From Labyrinthula sp. Ha (Eukaryota; Sar; Bigyra; Labyrinthulida; Labyrinthulaceae), in contig JAALGZ010000006.1 in assembly GCA_015227615.1 (NCBI GenBank), positions 1,922,001 to 1,986,000 on the forward strand: 64,000 nucleotides of DNA, read 5' to 3'. Position 1 is the stretch's first letter; each line of letters starts with the position of its first letter. Below, in pieces: positions 8,989 to 21,270 of the stretch. The notes beneath the pieces were generated by a model. The model worked only from the letters and a program-made list of their open reading frames with translations, was not told where the DNA came from and ran no database searches. A program made the position numbers and the translations under genes.

Positions 8989-11900
8989 TTTTCTTCTTCT
9001 TTTGTTTAAATGTTTCTTTGGATGTGTTTGTTAGGATGGTTTGGGAATAGAATGCGCTACAATATTGTCAAACATATTACTGTTAGATACCATTAAACCT
9101 ATAATTCTATACTATAAGTATATTTCAAACTTGCAGTAGATGCCAAGTATTTTGTTAAAAGTGTGTTGATAAACAAGTTTCACATAAACATATGGCAATT
9201 CAGTTTGCTTTTCTCTTAAAGTGGAATATCGTAGACAAACCACTTTGTACATCCTTTTGTGTAATGGTAGATTACCCTGATGATTTGACTATGATTTATG
9301 GAAAGAATAATATTATGCGTTAAGAGTACTTGACTCCGGAGTGAAAAAATCTTATTCGAGTTTTTTTTTCATTACAAAGTGTTTTGTTCTTATTTGCTTA
9401 CTGACTGAACCTTCACTTACGGAAAATGAAAAACAACAAATCAAGAAAATAAAATAAACTCTTCTGGTACGGGAATCAGTAACTTCAACTTCTCAATAGA
9501 TATTTCGTTTTCCTAAAATGTATTTTCCCCAATCCAGGCTCAAAAAAAAAACCAGTGAAAAAAATGGGTTAGAAATATCTATTTCTCTGACGGCAGAGCA
9601 ACGTCATTCAAGGATTAGAAAAAGGATATTTATACGAGGGAAACAAGAATGGAGACTAATGCAGAACTGATACTTCACACACCCGTTCAACTTAACTCAA
9701 GACCACTTAATTACAACAGAACTCTTATGGATTAAGCAACAAAATTGAAAGCAGACTATATCTGACGAACTGTTGCAAGAGTGTATTAGTCAATAAGAAA
9801 CTCGATACTTATGCAGGCAAAGACAACGATAAGTTTAAAGTTCAATCAGCGCAGATTTTCAAAAAAATAAACTGTAACAGAAACTGAATGAAAATAAAGC
9901 TTCATGATGAACAGTAGCCTTAATGAAAGACTAAAGCAAGGTCAAACAGACCTCAAAAATTCGCCATTAGTATCAACACTTCTTCAGAGTAAGACAGCTA
10001 CGAACTAGGCAAGAAATTTTGTGGTGTAAATATGTAAATATATTTTTAAGGGGGATAAATTACTGTTTAGTGCAAAGAGTGTGAATCATTAGACACAAAC
10101 AAAGAAAGAAAGCATCGCTGAAAAGCGGTTAAATTGAGTATTCTTGACTAGATGAAATTACGGTTTTTTCGCAAAATCACGGAATTTGCTTATTAGTTTT
10201 TACAAAACGCAATGAGTTTGGGATAAATGTTATGGATTTTAATTTATAATACAAAATTTTAAAGAATATGAGTCTTGAATAGAAAAGGGTTGCAATGATG
10301 CTACAACAATTAACGGGTGGGACATCGCTCAAACAGGTAATATTGCAGAAGTCCATGCTGTTTATAGATTATTCATTGCCCCTTCCAGCAGAGTTTACTT
10401 TATCTCGGCAACTTGAAGCTTAGTCCAAACTTATCTGATATTGACTTTGTTACTCCACAGTTGATATCTGTATCGCCTTCTACTGCAATTCACATATTAC
10501 CTATGGTAGCATACCTTTTTCTGCGTCCCATTTCCAATTTTTTAGTTCCACCATATAATTTTCTACACTGCGCTTTAAATATCGACTAATTTGAGTATGA
10601 CCTTCTTAGTGCAGTGTTCCTGCTTATTCCTATATATTCTACCTTAATCTCAAACTCCACGTGAGCCGCATTGTCCACTTCTGTAATTCGCTAAGTAAGG
10701 TTTTATAGTGGAGACGCTTCTAGTATCTGTGCCTATTTATTAAGTTTTATTTCCTCATGAATTTTTCTGTCATTGTAACTATTCTAATCAAGCGACGACA
10801 TAGAATAATATGATATATACAAGTGTACCAAGTACATGCTAGATATGGTGCCGTTTTGTTTTGGTGCACGAAACAGGTGAAGTTTTGTTCAAATCTTGTA
10901 GTCAGGCAACACCTGATAGCTGTCATTGTCAGGTTTTTTGTAGCCTTGCGCCTAGTGATTAACTTCAACTCTATGAACGTGAAACCATCAAGCTTGTGGT
11001 ACATAGTGACGTTATGTCTGGTTACATTTAATGTATTCTTACAATATGTTAAATATATGTACACATATTGAACACATTGGATGCTACAAGCTGGTCCTAT
11101 GTTCAAGATTTCATGTTATGGCTTAAGGTACCCCTTTCTTCAATAAATGTGCAAAACGAAGCAACTCACTGTGTTGCTTTATGTGATAAAGTAAAGGAGC
11201 TCTGCGCTTGTACTTAAAAATATCTTTTTATCTTCATTTCTAGATAGTTTTGTTTGGTCTCACGAGTTTTTCTACTGAAGCTGTAATAAACTAAGCAGAA
11301 TGAGATTCTACATCTAACTTGAAAGTGCTAGCTTCTCCAAACCTCTTTTTAAACTCCATAAGCTGTTTCAACTCTAATACTTGACACATGGTAGTAAATT
11401 ATCTAAGAACATGTTGGTACATCTTTCATGCAGCGTTTTACAGTATAGTGAAGCTAAGGGTACAGACTGAGTCCGCACCGGGGATTTGTTCGGAGGTTCG
11501 AGGGATTTTCCAAGTGATTCTTTGAGTTCAGGAGAGTACCGATATCAAATTAGCGGGAAATTAGGGACTCAATTAGGTATATTTTGAGGGAGTTTGGGTG
11601 ATATGATCCCCAACCCTTCAATATGGAATATCGCTCAGCCTGCACACTTAGCAGCAGTTTTTGCTAATGCAGCAACACTATCTGACATAATTACCCGAGG
11701 CCTAGACAGAGCAAGTGTGTTAAGACTTTTTACAGTTCTAATTGCATTTTTGATTTGTATTAGTGCAATGCGCAGGTTGATTACATGCAGAAAAGAGTTG
11801 ACATCAATGGATAACATGGTCAGAAGTAGATGTGGGATTTGATTTATTGATAAATTACCAATAAGACCCTTCCCCGTATTCTTCTTATTGATTGATTCTG

Positions 11901-14712
11901 ATAATTCCCAAATTATTTTGATTGATAATTGTTTATCATTGATAATCAATAATGAATTTGGCCACATGATCTTTGGCCAAGCGGTTAGGAAAAGTTATAT
12001 TTCATGTTGCCACCATATGGAATTCTCCTAAATACAGGGCATATGATTAGATTTTCTTAACGACAGAACCTTATTTTACCGTAAGAAGTTTTTTCGCTAA
12101 ATCTGCACCAGGGCAGTACAATAACAGGGATCTTCCCGCTATTCAGCAGCATAGTTTTTCGTTAAAAAACCCTATATATCACCCTGGTACGTTCTATTAC
12201 TGGTTATTCCCGGGCTATATGGTCTTTTTATACGGATTTTCGTGCGGCACATAAGTAAAATATATGTTGTTGGGGCGTTGGTTCCAAGGCTAGGTGACCC
12301 AATTTATTATCGATGATAAATTGAAAATCAAAATAAAATCAGAATCATTTGATAAAACTCATATCCAATTTTTTTCATTAATAATCAGAAGCAAAATGAA
12401 TACCAAATATTTATTGATAATTTTTATTCAAATAACACCCCTAGTTCTAATAAAGATAGCGTACTAGGAAATATAACGTTTACTTATTGGAATAACATTA
12501 AAGCTAGAATCGAACTATAAATTAAAAAATGAAATTAAATTTATTTTACATGTTTCTAAATATTCCACTCAAAAGTATAATATTATCTTTATGGGAATAG
12601 TACCCAGCTGACGCTTGAGTTACCCTAAATCGTAGCTATAGTAGTCTTGAAAGCAGCTCCAACATTTATAAAGAAAAAGAGACACTTTGTGTATATCATC
12701 CTCCGTGTAGTTGTATTATCTTTGCCTTTGAGGAGGAAATGAAATTATTTCTTTTGCTTTTTCCTAAAAGGATCCTTTATTGTAATAACTATTTCTTGTA
12801 AACTTATTTTTCGCATCCTTGACATATCAAGAAATTTTTTAACAATCAGGTCTTAGCGAGTATCTGACCAGGAGGCAATAAGGCTACCGCTTGGTGAAGT
12901 AGCTCTAGCTATGAGCTATGCCCAATGGTTATAGCTGAAGCAATTTTTATTGCGAGTATGAAGTACTTAGCACAACATTTTAGCCATGTAGTAAGTTTTA
13001 ATTTAATTTTATTCATATGATGCAAAGTACTTAGTTTGATCATGTTTAACTACACTATTTTCGAATAAACTTGATGAGATAAGACATAATGTCAAGATAG
13101 TTCAGCTGTTTTTCATATTTCCTTAACTATTTGATCCCAGAGTGGCATGACTCAGTGAAAACTAAGTTTCTAAATTGCATCAGCTAATAGTCGCGCAAAA
13201 GAGAATTTTAAGCAGCTCCACGGCAATTATTATAATATCACAGCCCATAAAAATTAGCTTCCAGATGTTTTGGTATTTGGAAAGTTAGAAGTGATAACAC
13301 TAAAACGCTTAATGGTAAAGTTGATCAAGATGACACGTGGCATGGTTTAAGTGTCAACATTTTTCTCATACTGAAAAATCTTGTAGATCTTTGAGTGCCA
13401 TAGTATAATACTCCAGTTGTTCTTGTTTATTGTTGATATTTGAAATTATATCATAATAAATTCACAAATAAAAGCCCAAGATTTATGTTGCTATTGACAA
13501 TGAAAATAAGCAAATTACTGTGAATTTTCTTAACGTGTATACCTGATTACATGCTAGCAAGAAGTCCTTACTATCTAAATTATTAACCTCGCAACTTCAC
13601 TTTAAAAACAATTCCAAAGGAGAACTGGAGAATTAAAAAGTTGAGGACTCTCTCAAAAAATGAGAAAATTTTAAACTGTCCATGATCAGCAAATTAAACG
13701 AACGTAGTCGGAAGCGTATGAACAAGAGTACACGTAAAGGTAGCCTTGACTTCCTAATGAGAGGATGCGCTAAAATATTCTTGATGAAGTAATGAGAATA
13801 TCATAGTAAAGGCTTGATGAAGGTTGAAGTGCGCCTGCCCTTGCTGCTACTGCAGAAATTACTTTAGCACCAAGAATCAACGACCAACTATGCAACAACA
13901 AGTCGTATGTTCGTTCTTACTCCTCAAGCAGCAACTTGATGTTTCACATAGCTTATTAACTTCGATTAGGTTGAGTGTTCCATGATACCGAACATGAAGA
14001 ACTCCTTGGTACACTGGGGTTCAATGTATTTTGTATTGGACCAGATAAATCGTCAACCTCAACCTGAGATAGAGTTCAGCCATGACAACTTTAAGAGTTT
14101 GCCCGTTTTCCCAATGACATGGTTTATTTTTTTTCAGGAAATGATAAACCAAACCAGGAGCAATGCCCCCAAAGACATTCTCACTCTTTTAAAAAGGAAA
14201 TGTCTACATCGGACACTGGAATGTTTTCAAGATGCGTTGAGATAAGGATCTGTCGTCACATGAAACAAAACAGCTAGACTTAAACAAGTTTTTTTCTGGT
14301 AAAAGAATCACACTGTCAAGCTATCTCAAAAGCTTTAGCGGAACTAAATTTAATAAATATATCTCTTAATTCAGGAAGAAAATGCATAAAAACTTTCAAA
14401 TTTCAAAAGCAAGCAAATTTGTAAGGTTAAGTTTCCCAAGAATGAGTAAAAAAAATCATAGGTACTACCTTTAGATATAAGATATAGTGATCTCTTTCTA
14501 TTCTATTGCCAAGCAAACATAGTTTAAATCTTGTCTTACTTGAACAACGCTATGTAAAAGACCCGGAAATTTTCATCAGGTTCCAATTGATATTCGATTC
14601 CAAAATATAAGCATATTGCAACTGCAAAAAAAAAACTCAAACACTTAAACAGAAAAACTTGAATTTCACCGAAATTTCATTTTCATAAAGTTCTGAACAA
14701 GCAAAGAATACT
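8989..14712. other. Gene desert, about 5.7 kb
   Basis: AT-rich DNA with only short open frames on either strand (longest about 119 codons near 10.7-11.1 kb, on both strands at once, with no domain). It contains the foldback element at 11832-12438. A short G-rich block around 11450-11600 stands out from the AT background. No tRNA, snRNA or rRNA gene could be recognised. One hairpin-bearing tRNA-like stretch near 9250-9375 was examined and rejected. Confidence 0.5.
11832..12438. mobile_element. AT-rich foldback (MITE-like) element with long imperfect inverted arms
   Basis: The left arm (11832-11965) and right arm (12293-12438) are imperfect inverted copies. The outer ends read gtgggatttg and caaataacac, and the inner ends are ttggccac and ggtgaccc. 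The core is the repeated gattctgat...attttgatt motif, present on the + strand at about 11893-11925 and reversed at about 12318-12336. The ~330 bp interior has no long frame but holds a tRNA A-box-like string (ttggccaagcggttagg) near 11970. No clear target-site duplication was found. Arm relatives lie at 19021-19125 and 46731-46850, so this belongs to a dispersed repeat family. The element type (MITE or foldback) is inferred from structure only. Confidence 0.45.
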
Positions 14713-17060
14713 ATGGGTAACGAATCATCAACGCAAAATAGGGGAGCAACAGCTGCAACAAGTAAAAATCATATCTAGCCTTATTTTTCTCTTAGCCAGG
14801 CAAGAAACACAACCTGCAAGAAGAAGAGCAGCACCGGTAGAATTCTTTTCTCTTCCTAACTTTCTAGGTACGATGCCCAACATGCAGAAAAATGCTGATT
14901 CCACCACCTGGACATACTCGTTTTCGCTGTGTTTGTGGTCAAGTACTGATGATCCCTAGTGCACAACCTGTACGAATTGCATGTTCTTTTAATTTCCAGA
15001 TTCACATCAAATGTCCAAGATGCCAGAACACGCTTGCACCACCAGAAGGAGCAACTGTTTTTAGATGTCCATGTGGAGCGGCTTTGCGGGCTCCTGTTCA
15101 AAGGCAATCTTCTGCTAGAGCACTAAATATCCCGACGCAACCTACTGGTCAAGGGTCGACAAGTAATATTTCCGGGCTGATTAAAATTTAGATAATTATA
15201 CAGGGCAGAAAGGAGCAGGGAAATTTATAAATGATGATTTACTACCAGAAGAAGCCATCGCTTCACAGCTGCAAAAACCGAATGATGAGCATTGGATAAG
15301 AAATACTGATGAGAATAATCAGTTATACTGGGTTCGGTTGACAAGTGAACAACAAGAAGCGAAGATCCAGGAACTGCAAAAGAACTGCAAGCATGATATG
15401 GAGGAGAGGATTAACGATTTGAGCATTGATGAGCTTACTATGAAGGTAAAAGCCTTGGGGCTTGATCCGAATGAAGCGTTTGATCACGAAGAACTTAAGT
15501 CAAAACTAATGAGTGCACATGAAGTATTGGATAAGCTTGGTGTTGAAGAAATAAAGAAGCTTCTTGATAGTCATTCCACTGATTATGCAAGTTGTGTAGA
15601 TAAAGCTGATATGGTCAGCCGATTAATCGCGGTTGCATGGTATGGAGAAAGCTATTTTTCAGATGGATTTGTGTCTCAACTTGAGTCTGGTATTTTTTTA
15701 ATATGTTTTTCACTTAGAAAATGGAAACTTTAATATCAAGGTTGTTCCAGCCCAGAAATATAAGTTTGATGTAGAGTTTAAAAAGTATGGAATTACACCA
15801 GCTGAAGTTGAAAAAATGTCAGGAAAACCGTTTAAAGAGAAGCTAGAGTGGTTCAGGGGACAATGTAAAAAGGCGCAAATTAGGTGGGAAGATGGAAGAG
15901 TACAAATTAAGATCAGAAGAGAAGAGTTACTACGTGATAGCTTTAATAATTTCAACAGATTGAAAGGAAACGATTTAAGAAGATACCTAAGGTTTGAATT
16001 TATTGGTGAAGAAGGTGTGGATGCTGGTGGTGTTGCCAGAGAATGGTTTGAGATGGTTACAGATAGTTGCTTTAATGTGGACTGTGGTCTCTTTGAATAT
16101 TCTGGTGTGGATAATTTGTGCTACCAAATAAACCCAGCCTCTGGTATTGCAAATGAATTGCATACTGATTATTTCTTTTTTCTTGGAAGGGTCGTTGGAA
16201 AAGCTTTGTTTGATCACAAGTTTATCAGAGCACATGTGACTCAACCTTTGTATAAACATATTCTTGGCTGGCCGATCACTATGAAAGATATTGAATATAG
16301 TGACTATGGTCTGTATAAATCGTTGGAGGACATGGAAGAAGCTTCAGCTGAAGAAATTGAGGGTAATATGTATTTTTATCTTTTGATTCTTAGATTATTA
16401 CCTTACCTTTTCTACTGTTCTTGACGTCTTTGGTGAACAACAAGAAATAATGTTGAAAGAAAATGGCGGTGAATTGGATGTTACAGGTAGAAACGTACAC
16501 GAATATATTCAACTCATGACAAAGTATCATATGTTTGAGAGAACCAAGCGTCAGTTAGCGCACTTCTTAGCTGGTTTATATGATGTTATTCCTCCTGTCT
16601 GGCTCTCGATTTTTGATTTTCGTGAACTTGAACTCTTGTTGTGTGGTTTACCAAACATTAGTGTGGACGATTGGAAAAAGAACACTAAATATAGAGGAGC
16701 CTACACTAAGCTAGGGGCTAACCACAAAGTTGTGAAATGGTTCTGGGAAGTTGTTGAGGCAGCTTCGCAAGAACAAAGGGCTATGTTGCTGCAGTATTGT
16801 ACTGGAACTAGTAGAGTTCCTGTTCAAGGTAAACCTGAACTAAGTTCTTTATATGTTTAGGTTTTGAAGCGCTTCAAGGAAACGATGGAAACATAAAGCC
16901 TTTCACAATTGATTCCGCGAAATTGAGCAACGTAATGTATCCGAAAGCTCACACGTGCTTTAACCGTATTGAGCTTCCGCTGTATAGAACAAAATCAGAT
17001 CTGGTTAAGCGTTTAGAAGAGGCTCTGTCTCAGGGTACCACAGGATTTAGCGATGAATAA
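14713..17060 (+). CDS. HECT-type E3 ubiquitin ligase with two LSD1-type zinc ribbons
   Basis: Seven exons: 14713-14761, 14796-14836, 14868-15162, 15192-15689, 15718-16362, 16394-16828, 16861-17060. The six introns are 34, 31, 29, 28, 31 and 32 nt, and the spliced frame is 720 residues without a break. The N-terminus MGNESS fits an N-myristoylation signal. Two consecutive zinc ribbons follow at about residues 32-85, each CPxC...P..G...FRC.CG, as in LSD1-type plant fingers. A helical region with SAP-like repeats comes next (about 150-235), then a full HECT domain (about 330-720). The domain has the FEFIGEEGVDAGGVAREWF start, FFLGRVVGKALFDH, and the catalytic cysteine in AHTCFNRIELP. HECT ligases carry ubiquitin on that cysteine before passing it to the substrate. 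The core is closest to the Nedd4 group, but C2 and clear WW domains are missing. Confidence 0.93.
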
Positions 17061-20000
17061 GGCTTGCCTGTAGATTTGGATATATTTGGAGGGCTTAATT
17101 TTAACCCTTTTCATGTACGGATATAAATTTGCATCATCAGTATTATTGCGGGTAAAATCTCCTATGAACAGCTTAATACTCTAAAATTACTAACCCGGTG
17201 CGGGAATACCAAGTTCCCACAAAGATCGCTTGGTGGTTCTGTGGCAATGGGTTGGGAGATGTTCGATCAACCTTCTCCCCCAAAAGATTTATTGATCTGA
17301 CAGTATTGCGCCAGACCAACCCTTATCTTAGTAAGAGCTACGGAATACATATTTAACATATTCAACCTGTCAAAGACACCCATCATAAGGACACATAATT
17401 TCATTATGTCACTAGAAAAGAAGTAATAAATGAAGACAGATTCAGCAAATACATTATTTGGACTCATTGTTTCTCTGGAGTTAGGAACATATTTTCGATT
17501 CTAATGAATAATTCTTTATTCTGTTGTAAGTTCTGAAATATAAAGGGTATAGCTTCAAAATTATTGATTACAAACATATTACCAATATGCTAATGGCATC
17601 ATCGCCCACGAAGACACAGCCTCTTGTTCCAATTTATCATTCATCTACCGTAGCACAGCATTTCTTGGGCTTTAATTCATGTCGAGTGTAAGAGGAATGA
17701 TGTGTAGGTCGTCTAGAATAATAAAATTCATAGACACCTCACCTGAATCATTTTGGCGATGTCACTATCTCAAAATTAGGGTGATTTTAGGCAAATGCTT
17801 CATTTTCTGACTTTTACATACGGTAGCTAGTAAACCCGTAAATATTTCACATGAATCCGTTTCTGGTGTTCCTGAAGGCTTAAGAAGCTAATTAACACAT
17901 AGTGGGATTTAGTAGGACTAGAAGAACCAGCCCGATTGCTCGTTGAGTTTGGCTCTCTTTTCAATGTCTTAAGCTTTAATATGTCTTTCGACAGAGTCAT
18001 ATTGTTATTTTCCAAATATACCTCAAGTTTCTGCTAAACTAGTAATAAGAACTGTCTAATAGTTAAAGAAACCTACTTTGTTATTAGGGGCTTTGGAAAA
18101 ACTTGGTAGTTAATTCGCATCTAAACGCTGATATTGTGGCACAGGTTGGTTATAATTTGTTACATTGGACAATTGAAGAAAGCGCTGTGAAAGTAACATA
18201 TAATAGTCTCTCAGATTTCTATTCCTCGGTTAAAGCTAGAGCAGCTTGTGTAATGAGCACAGCACTGTAGTTTGAAAATCAGCAGAAGCGCAGAGAATGA
18301 ACATGGAATCCTCAAGGTACACAAAGTACTCGTTTCTCTTATACAACTCTTGTTATTCTAAGCTTGCATACTACCTAATTACAAAAGAATCCACTCTGCA
18401 TGCTCATCTAATTAATAGTTGCAAACTAAATACATATGGTACTTTGTCCTGCAAACATTTCAAAAAAGCTACATTAGGCAAGTTACTAGTGTTTTTAAGG
18501 CTTTCGTATTACCATATGATTTAGCTTTTATTCTTCTTCTATGTTCATTGATCAGGGCCAGCGTAAATTTTCCAACACAAGAGCCCTGACTTGGTGCTAA
18601 GTTCATTTACATTATGAAATGTTCTTCCGAAAGGTGGAGAAGCTTAATAAGAATTCGGCGAGACTAATTAATATTATTCTTGGTATATGTTTTCATTTAA
18701 TTTTTGTAGAGATCACTTATTCCCTTACTTAGCTACTGCTTTCTACAATCTTTGAGAGTCCCAGGAAATTTTAAATGGTTTAGAAAGTGAGAATGATTAA
18801 GGAATATGGTACTTAGACTGCTGCGACAGAACTAAAATAAATCTTTTATTTATCCTCTCTTTCCTCATTGATAGCTCGTAGGTTTCCTTTTACTGACACT
18901 GTTGGCTTGCGTTATTCTTGTTCCTCATGAGGATACAATGTGCAGACTTTAGCTATGTTACTATGAGCTCTTTTTCCAATTCATGGAAGCACAGTATAAC
19001 TACGAATGCATCATGAATAATTAATTACTTCACAATAAATTTCTTTTCATGTTTTCTTATTGTTTGATTCTGATAATTACCAAATTATTTTGATTGATTA
19101 ATAATAAAAATTGCTTATCAAGACAAGATTGAGTCAGACAGAAAAAAAAATACAGCTTCTTGACACTATTAAGGCATTGCAAGAAAACGGAATGTTATCG
19201 CGAATTCGTTTAATTACCGAGTTATACTGTCTTTTTATGAATGTCTCATAGGGCGCCAGAAAGAAACATTTCCTTTGGGAATTTGGTTTAAACTTCATCT
19301 TATAATCTATTGATAAACCATGTAAGACTAGAAACCTTTGATGCAAATCGAAAGTCTAAATTTCTTAACGATACTCAGAATCAAGAAAAGAATCATTTGA
19401 GTTTAAAGGAATTTTAACTGAATGCATGAATAATCATAATCTATATTGCTAAGAAAATTCATATTCCTAACAACCCATATTAATGTACTTTACCATTAAG
19501 TAAATAGTAAAAAATACTAGAACTCCAAGGCATTAACTTGCTTTCAAATGAACTTCTAATTTTTCTAGGGCTTAATGCAGAAACTTTGTATTTGCTACCT
19601 ATTGTAGGATTGAACCTAGTATCAACTAATCATATATAAATCAAAATAATTATCTAATGTTAGAAAAACACCTTGGCTAAGAAAAAACTGATAAAATTCA
19701 TCTCGCTGATCTGCATAATCACAGATTGAAAATACTCTTTGGTTTCTAAATGATAAAGTTCTCATGAGTAAGATGTGTTTAGCTTTTAGGTTTCATATAA
19801 ATGCAGATTACTTTAGCAACATTTTTCAAGCAAAAATTCTCAAAATTATTTATTTAGATGCAGATCTTTAAAAGATCCTCCTTTTTATACTTGTTGATTA
19901 TGATAAATATATCAAGAGAGGGTTTACACTTCATTACATCACTGTGCTCTGTCTAGTATCATAAACCATTAAAACATCTTGATAAATAGCTTTTAAATAT

Positions 20001-20178
20001 CTTTTGAGAGTACTGAAATAAATTTTCTCCAAATATTCAACTGTCTACTAGTAAACTTTATATTCGGTATCATAATTCAAACATATTAAAGCAAGAGCAG
20101 AATCACCAATATGGTATTACCACAGATGCTGGAAACAAAATCCTTATCCCTGCGACGTCACAGATATACACCACTTTT
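17061..20178. other. Gene-free stretch, about 3.1 kb
   Basis: No supported gene; open frames are short (under 76 codons) and lack domain features. It contains a relative of the foldback repeat at 19021-19125. The last ~165 bp is an open frame leading into the kinase gene, and its true start may lie there. Confidence 0.45.
19021..19125 (+). repeat. Dispersed AT-rich repeat, relative of the foldback arm
   Basis: The stretch 19054-19100 matches 11882-11928 with only a few mismatches. Both carry the string gattctgataattaccaaa-like core followed by ttattttgattgat and an AT-rich tail ending near cttatcaa. Only one arm is recognisable here. Confidence 0.55.
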
Positions 20179-21215
20179 ATGTTTCCGAAGTTATATAAGT
20201 CAAGAAGTCGAACAGCAATACTCTCAATACTTCGAACAGAAATAAAACATAATCTAAATGAACTTCAGCAAGGCAAGATAAGGTAAAACTCCTTTTTTTC
20301 GCTAATCGTAGAGTTCCAAAAATAGCAAATACTTTTGAAAAATATCTAGGAGAAGAACCTGAAATAGTTGAGGAAGATGAAAATTGGCACATTGGAAAAA
20401 ATTTCAACTATGCAGAATATTACAAACTTTCAAATGATAAATCATGGAGAATCTGGTATAAATGGGCTCATAAATTCAACGAAGACATTAAGAAACAAAC
20501 TCAGAGTTTTGCTCAAACAGTTTTTGAGTCAGGAGCTTATCATCATTCTGAACTCAACCGGGAAGGAGTAAATCATGTGCTCGATGTAACCTACTTAACA
20601 GCTTTGATGCTTCGAATTACTAGTACTTTAGTGTATGATTGTCTCTCTCTTAAAGAAAGGCAAGAAGCCTCAAGATGTCATTTGACCGCCGTTTTAAAAA
20701 ATAGTGTTAATTCTGTTCGAGATATAATTGCTAGTGAACATGGGATTGATCTGGATATTTATTTAGATCCTTCTGTGTATTCTCTGGAGGAAAAAGATGA
20801 GGTGATTTTCGTGAAGAGCCAATTAAGATATGTATTGGCAGAACTTTTGAAGAACTCGTCAAAGAGTATGATTAAGAGATACGGGTTACTTGATGTCCAT
20901 GAAGCTAAACCTATTTCAATTTTTTTTCGCAAAGTTTCTTCCGGTTTAATTTTAGATATTTGTGATGAAGGAGTTGGAATGACCAGAGAGGAAATAGATT
21001 TAGCTCGTGGATATTTTTATACAACGGATGACTTGGAGAGTAAAGTTATTACACAAGATACTTTTGGTGCACCATTTACAGGTATTGGTTTTGGGATTCC
21101 TCGATGTAATACTTATTTAACATTCAACGGAGCTCGCTTATTAATTTCATCTAAAGGAAAGAATGAAGGTGTGAAGTATTCTATTTTTTTAAGTGAGGAA
21201 AATTTTCATATTTAA
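20179..21215 (+). CDS. Mitochondrial PDK/BCKDK-type kinase
   Basis: Member of the family that phosphorylates and inactivates pyruvate or branched-chain 2-oxoacid dehydrogenase in the mitochondrial matrix. Exons 20179-20282 and 20312-21215 with a 29-nt intron give 335 residues. The C-terminal GHKL ATPase fold shows the N box (ELLKNSSKSM), the G1 box DICDEGVGM and the G2 box TGIGFGIPRC. The N-terminal half matches the helical-bundle regulatory domain (ILRTEIKHNLNELQ). Start is uncertain. The frame is open upstream to about 20015. An ATG at 20114 in another frame would begin an arginine-rich presequence-like peptide (RRHRYTPLLCFR) but needs an intron with a weak donor. The given start leaves a short N-terminus. 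PDK versus BCKDK cannot be decided by eye. Convergent with the NIPA gene, 55 bp apart. Confidence 0.82.
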
Positions 21216-21270
21216 GGTTCTTTTGATAGGTAACAAAATTAAACAACACTATAAACAAACCCTACTATCA

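Noticed and set aside
9250-9375. tRNA-like stretch with an A-box-like gtgtaatggta and a ttcgagt loop
   Set aside because: The sequence around the supposed T-loop does not form a normal 5-bp T stem. It forms an 8-bp A/T stem around an 11-nt loop instead, and no acceptor stem pairs.
10747-11106. Overlapping open frames of 119 and 82 codons on opposite strands
   Set aside because: Both strands are open over the same DNA, neither has a domain or typical start context, and the amino-acid composition looks like translated AT-rich noise.
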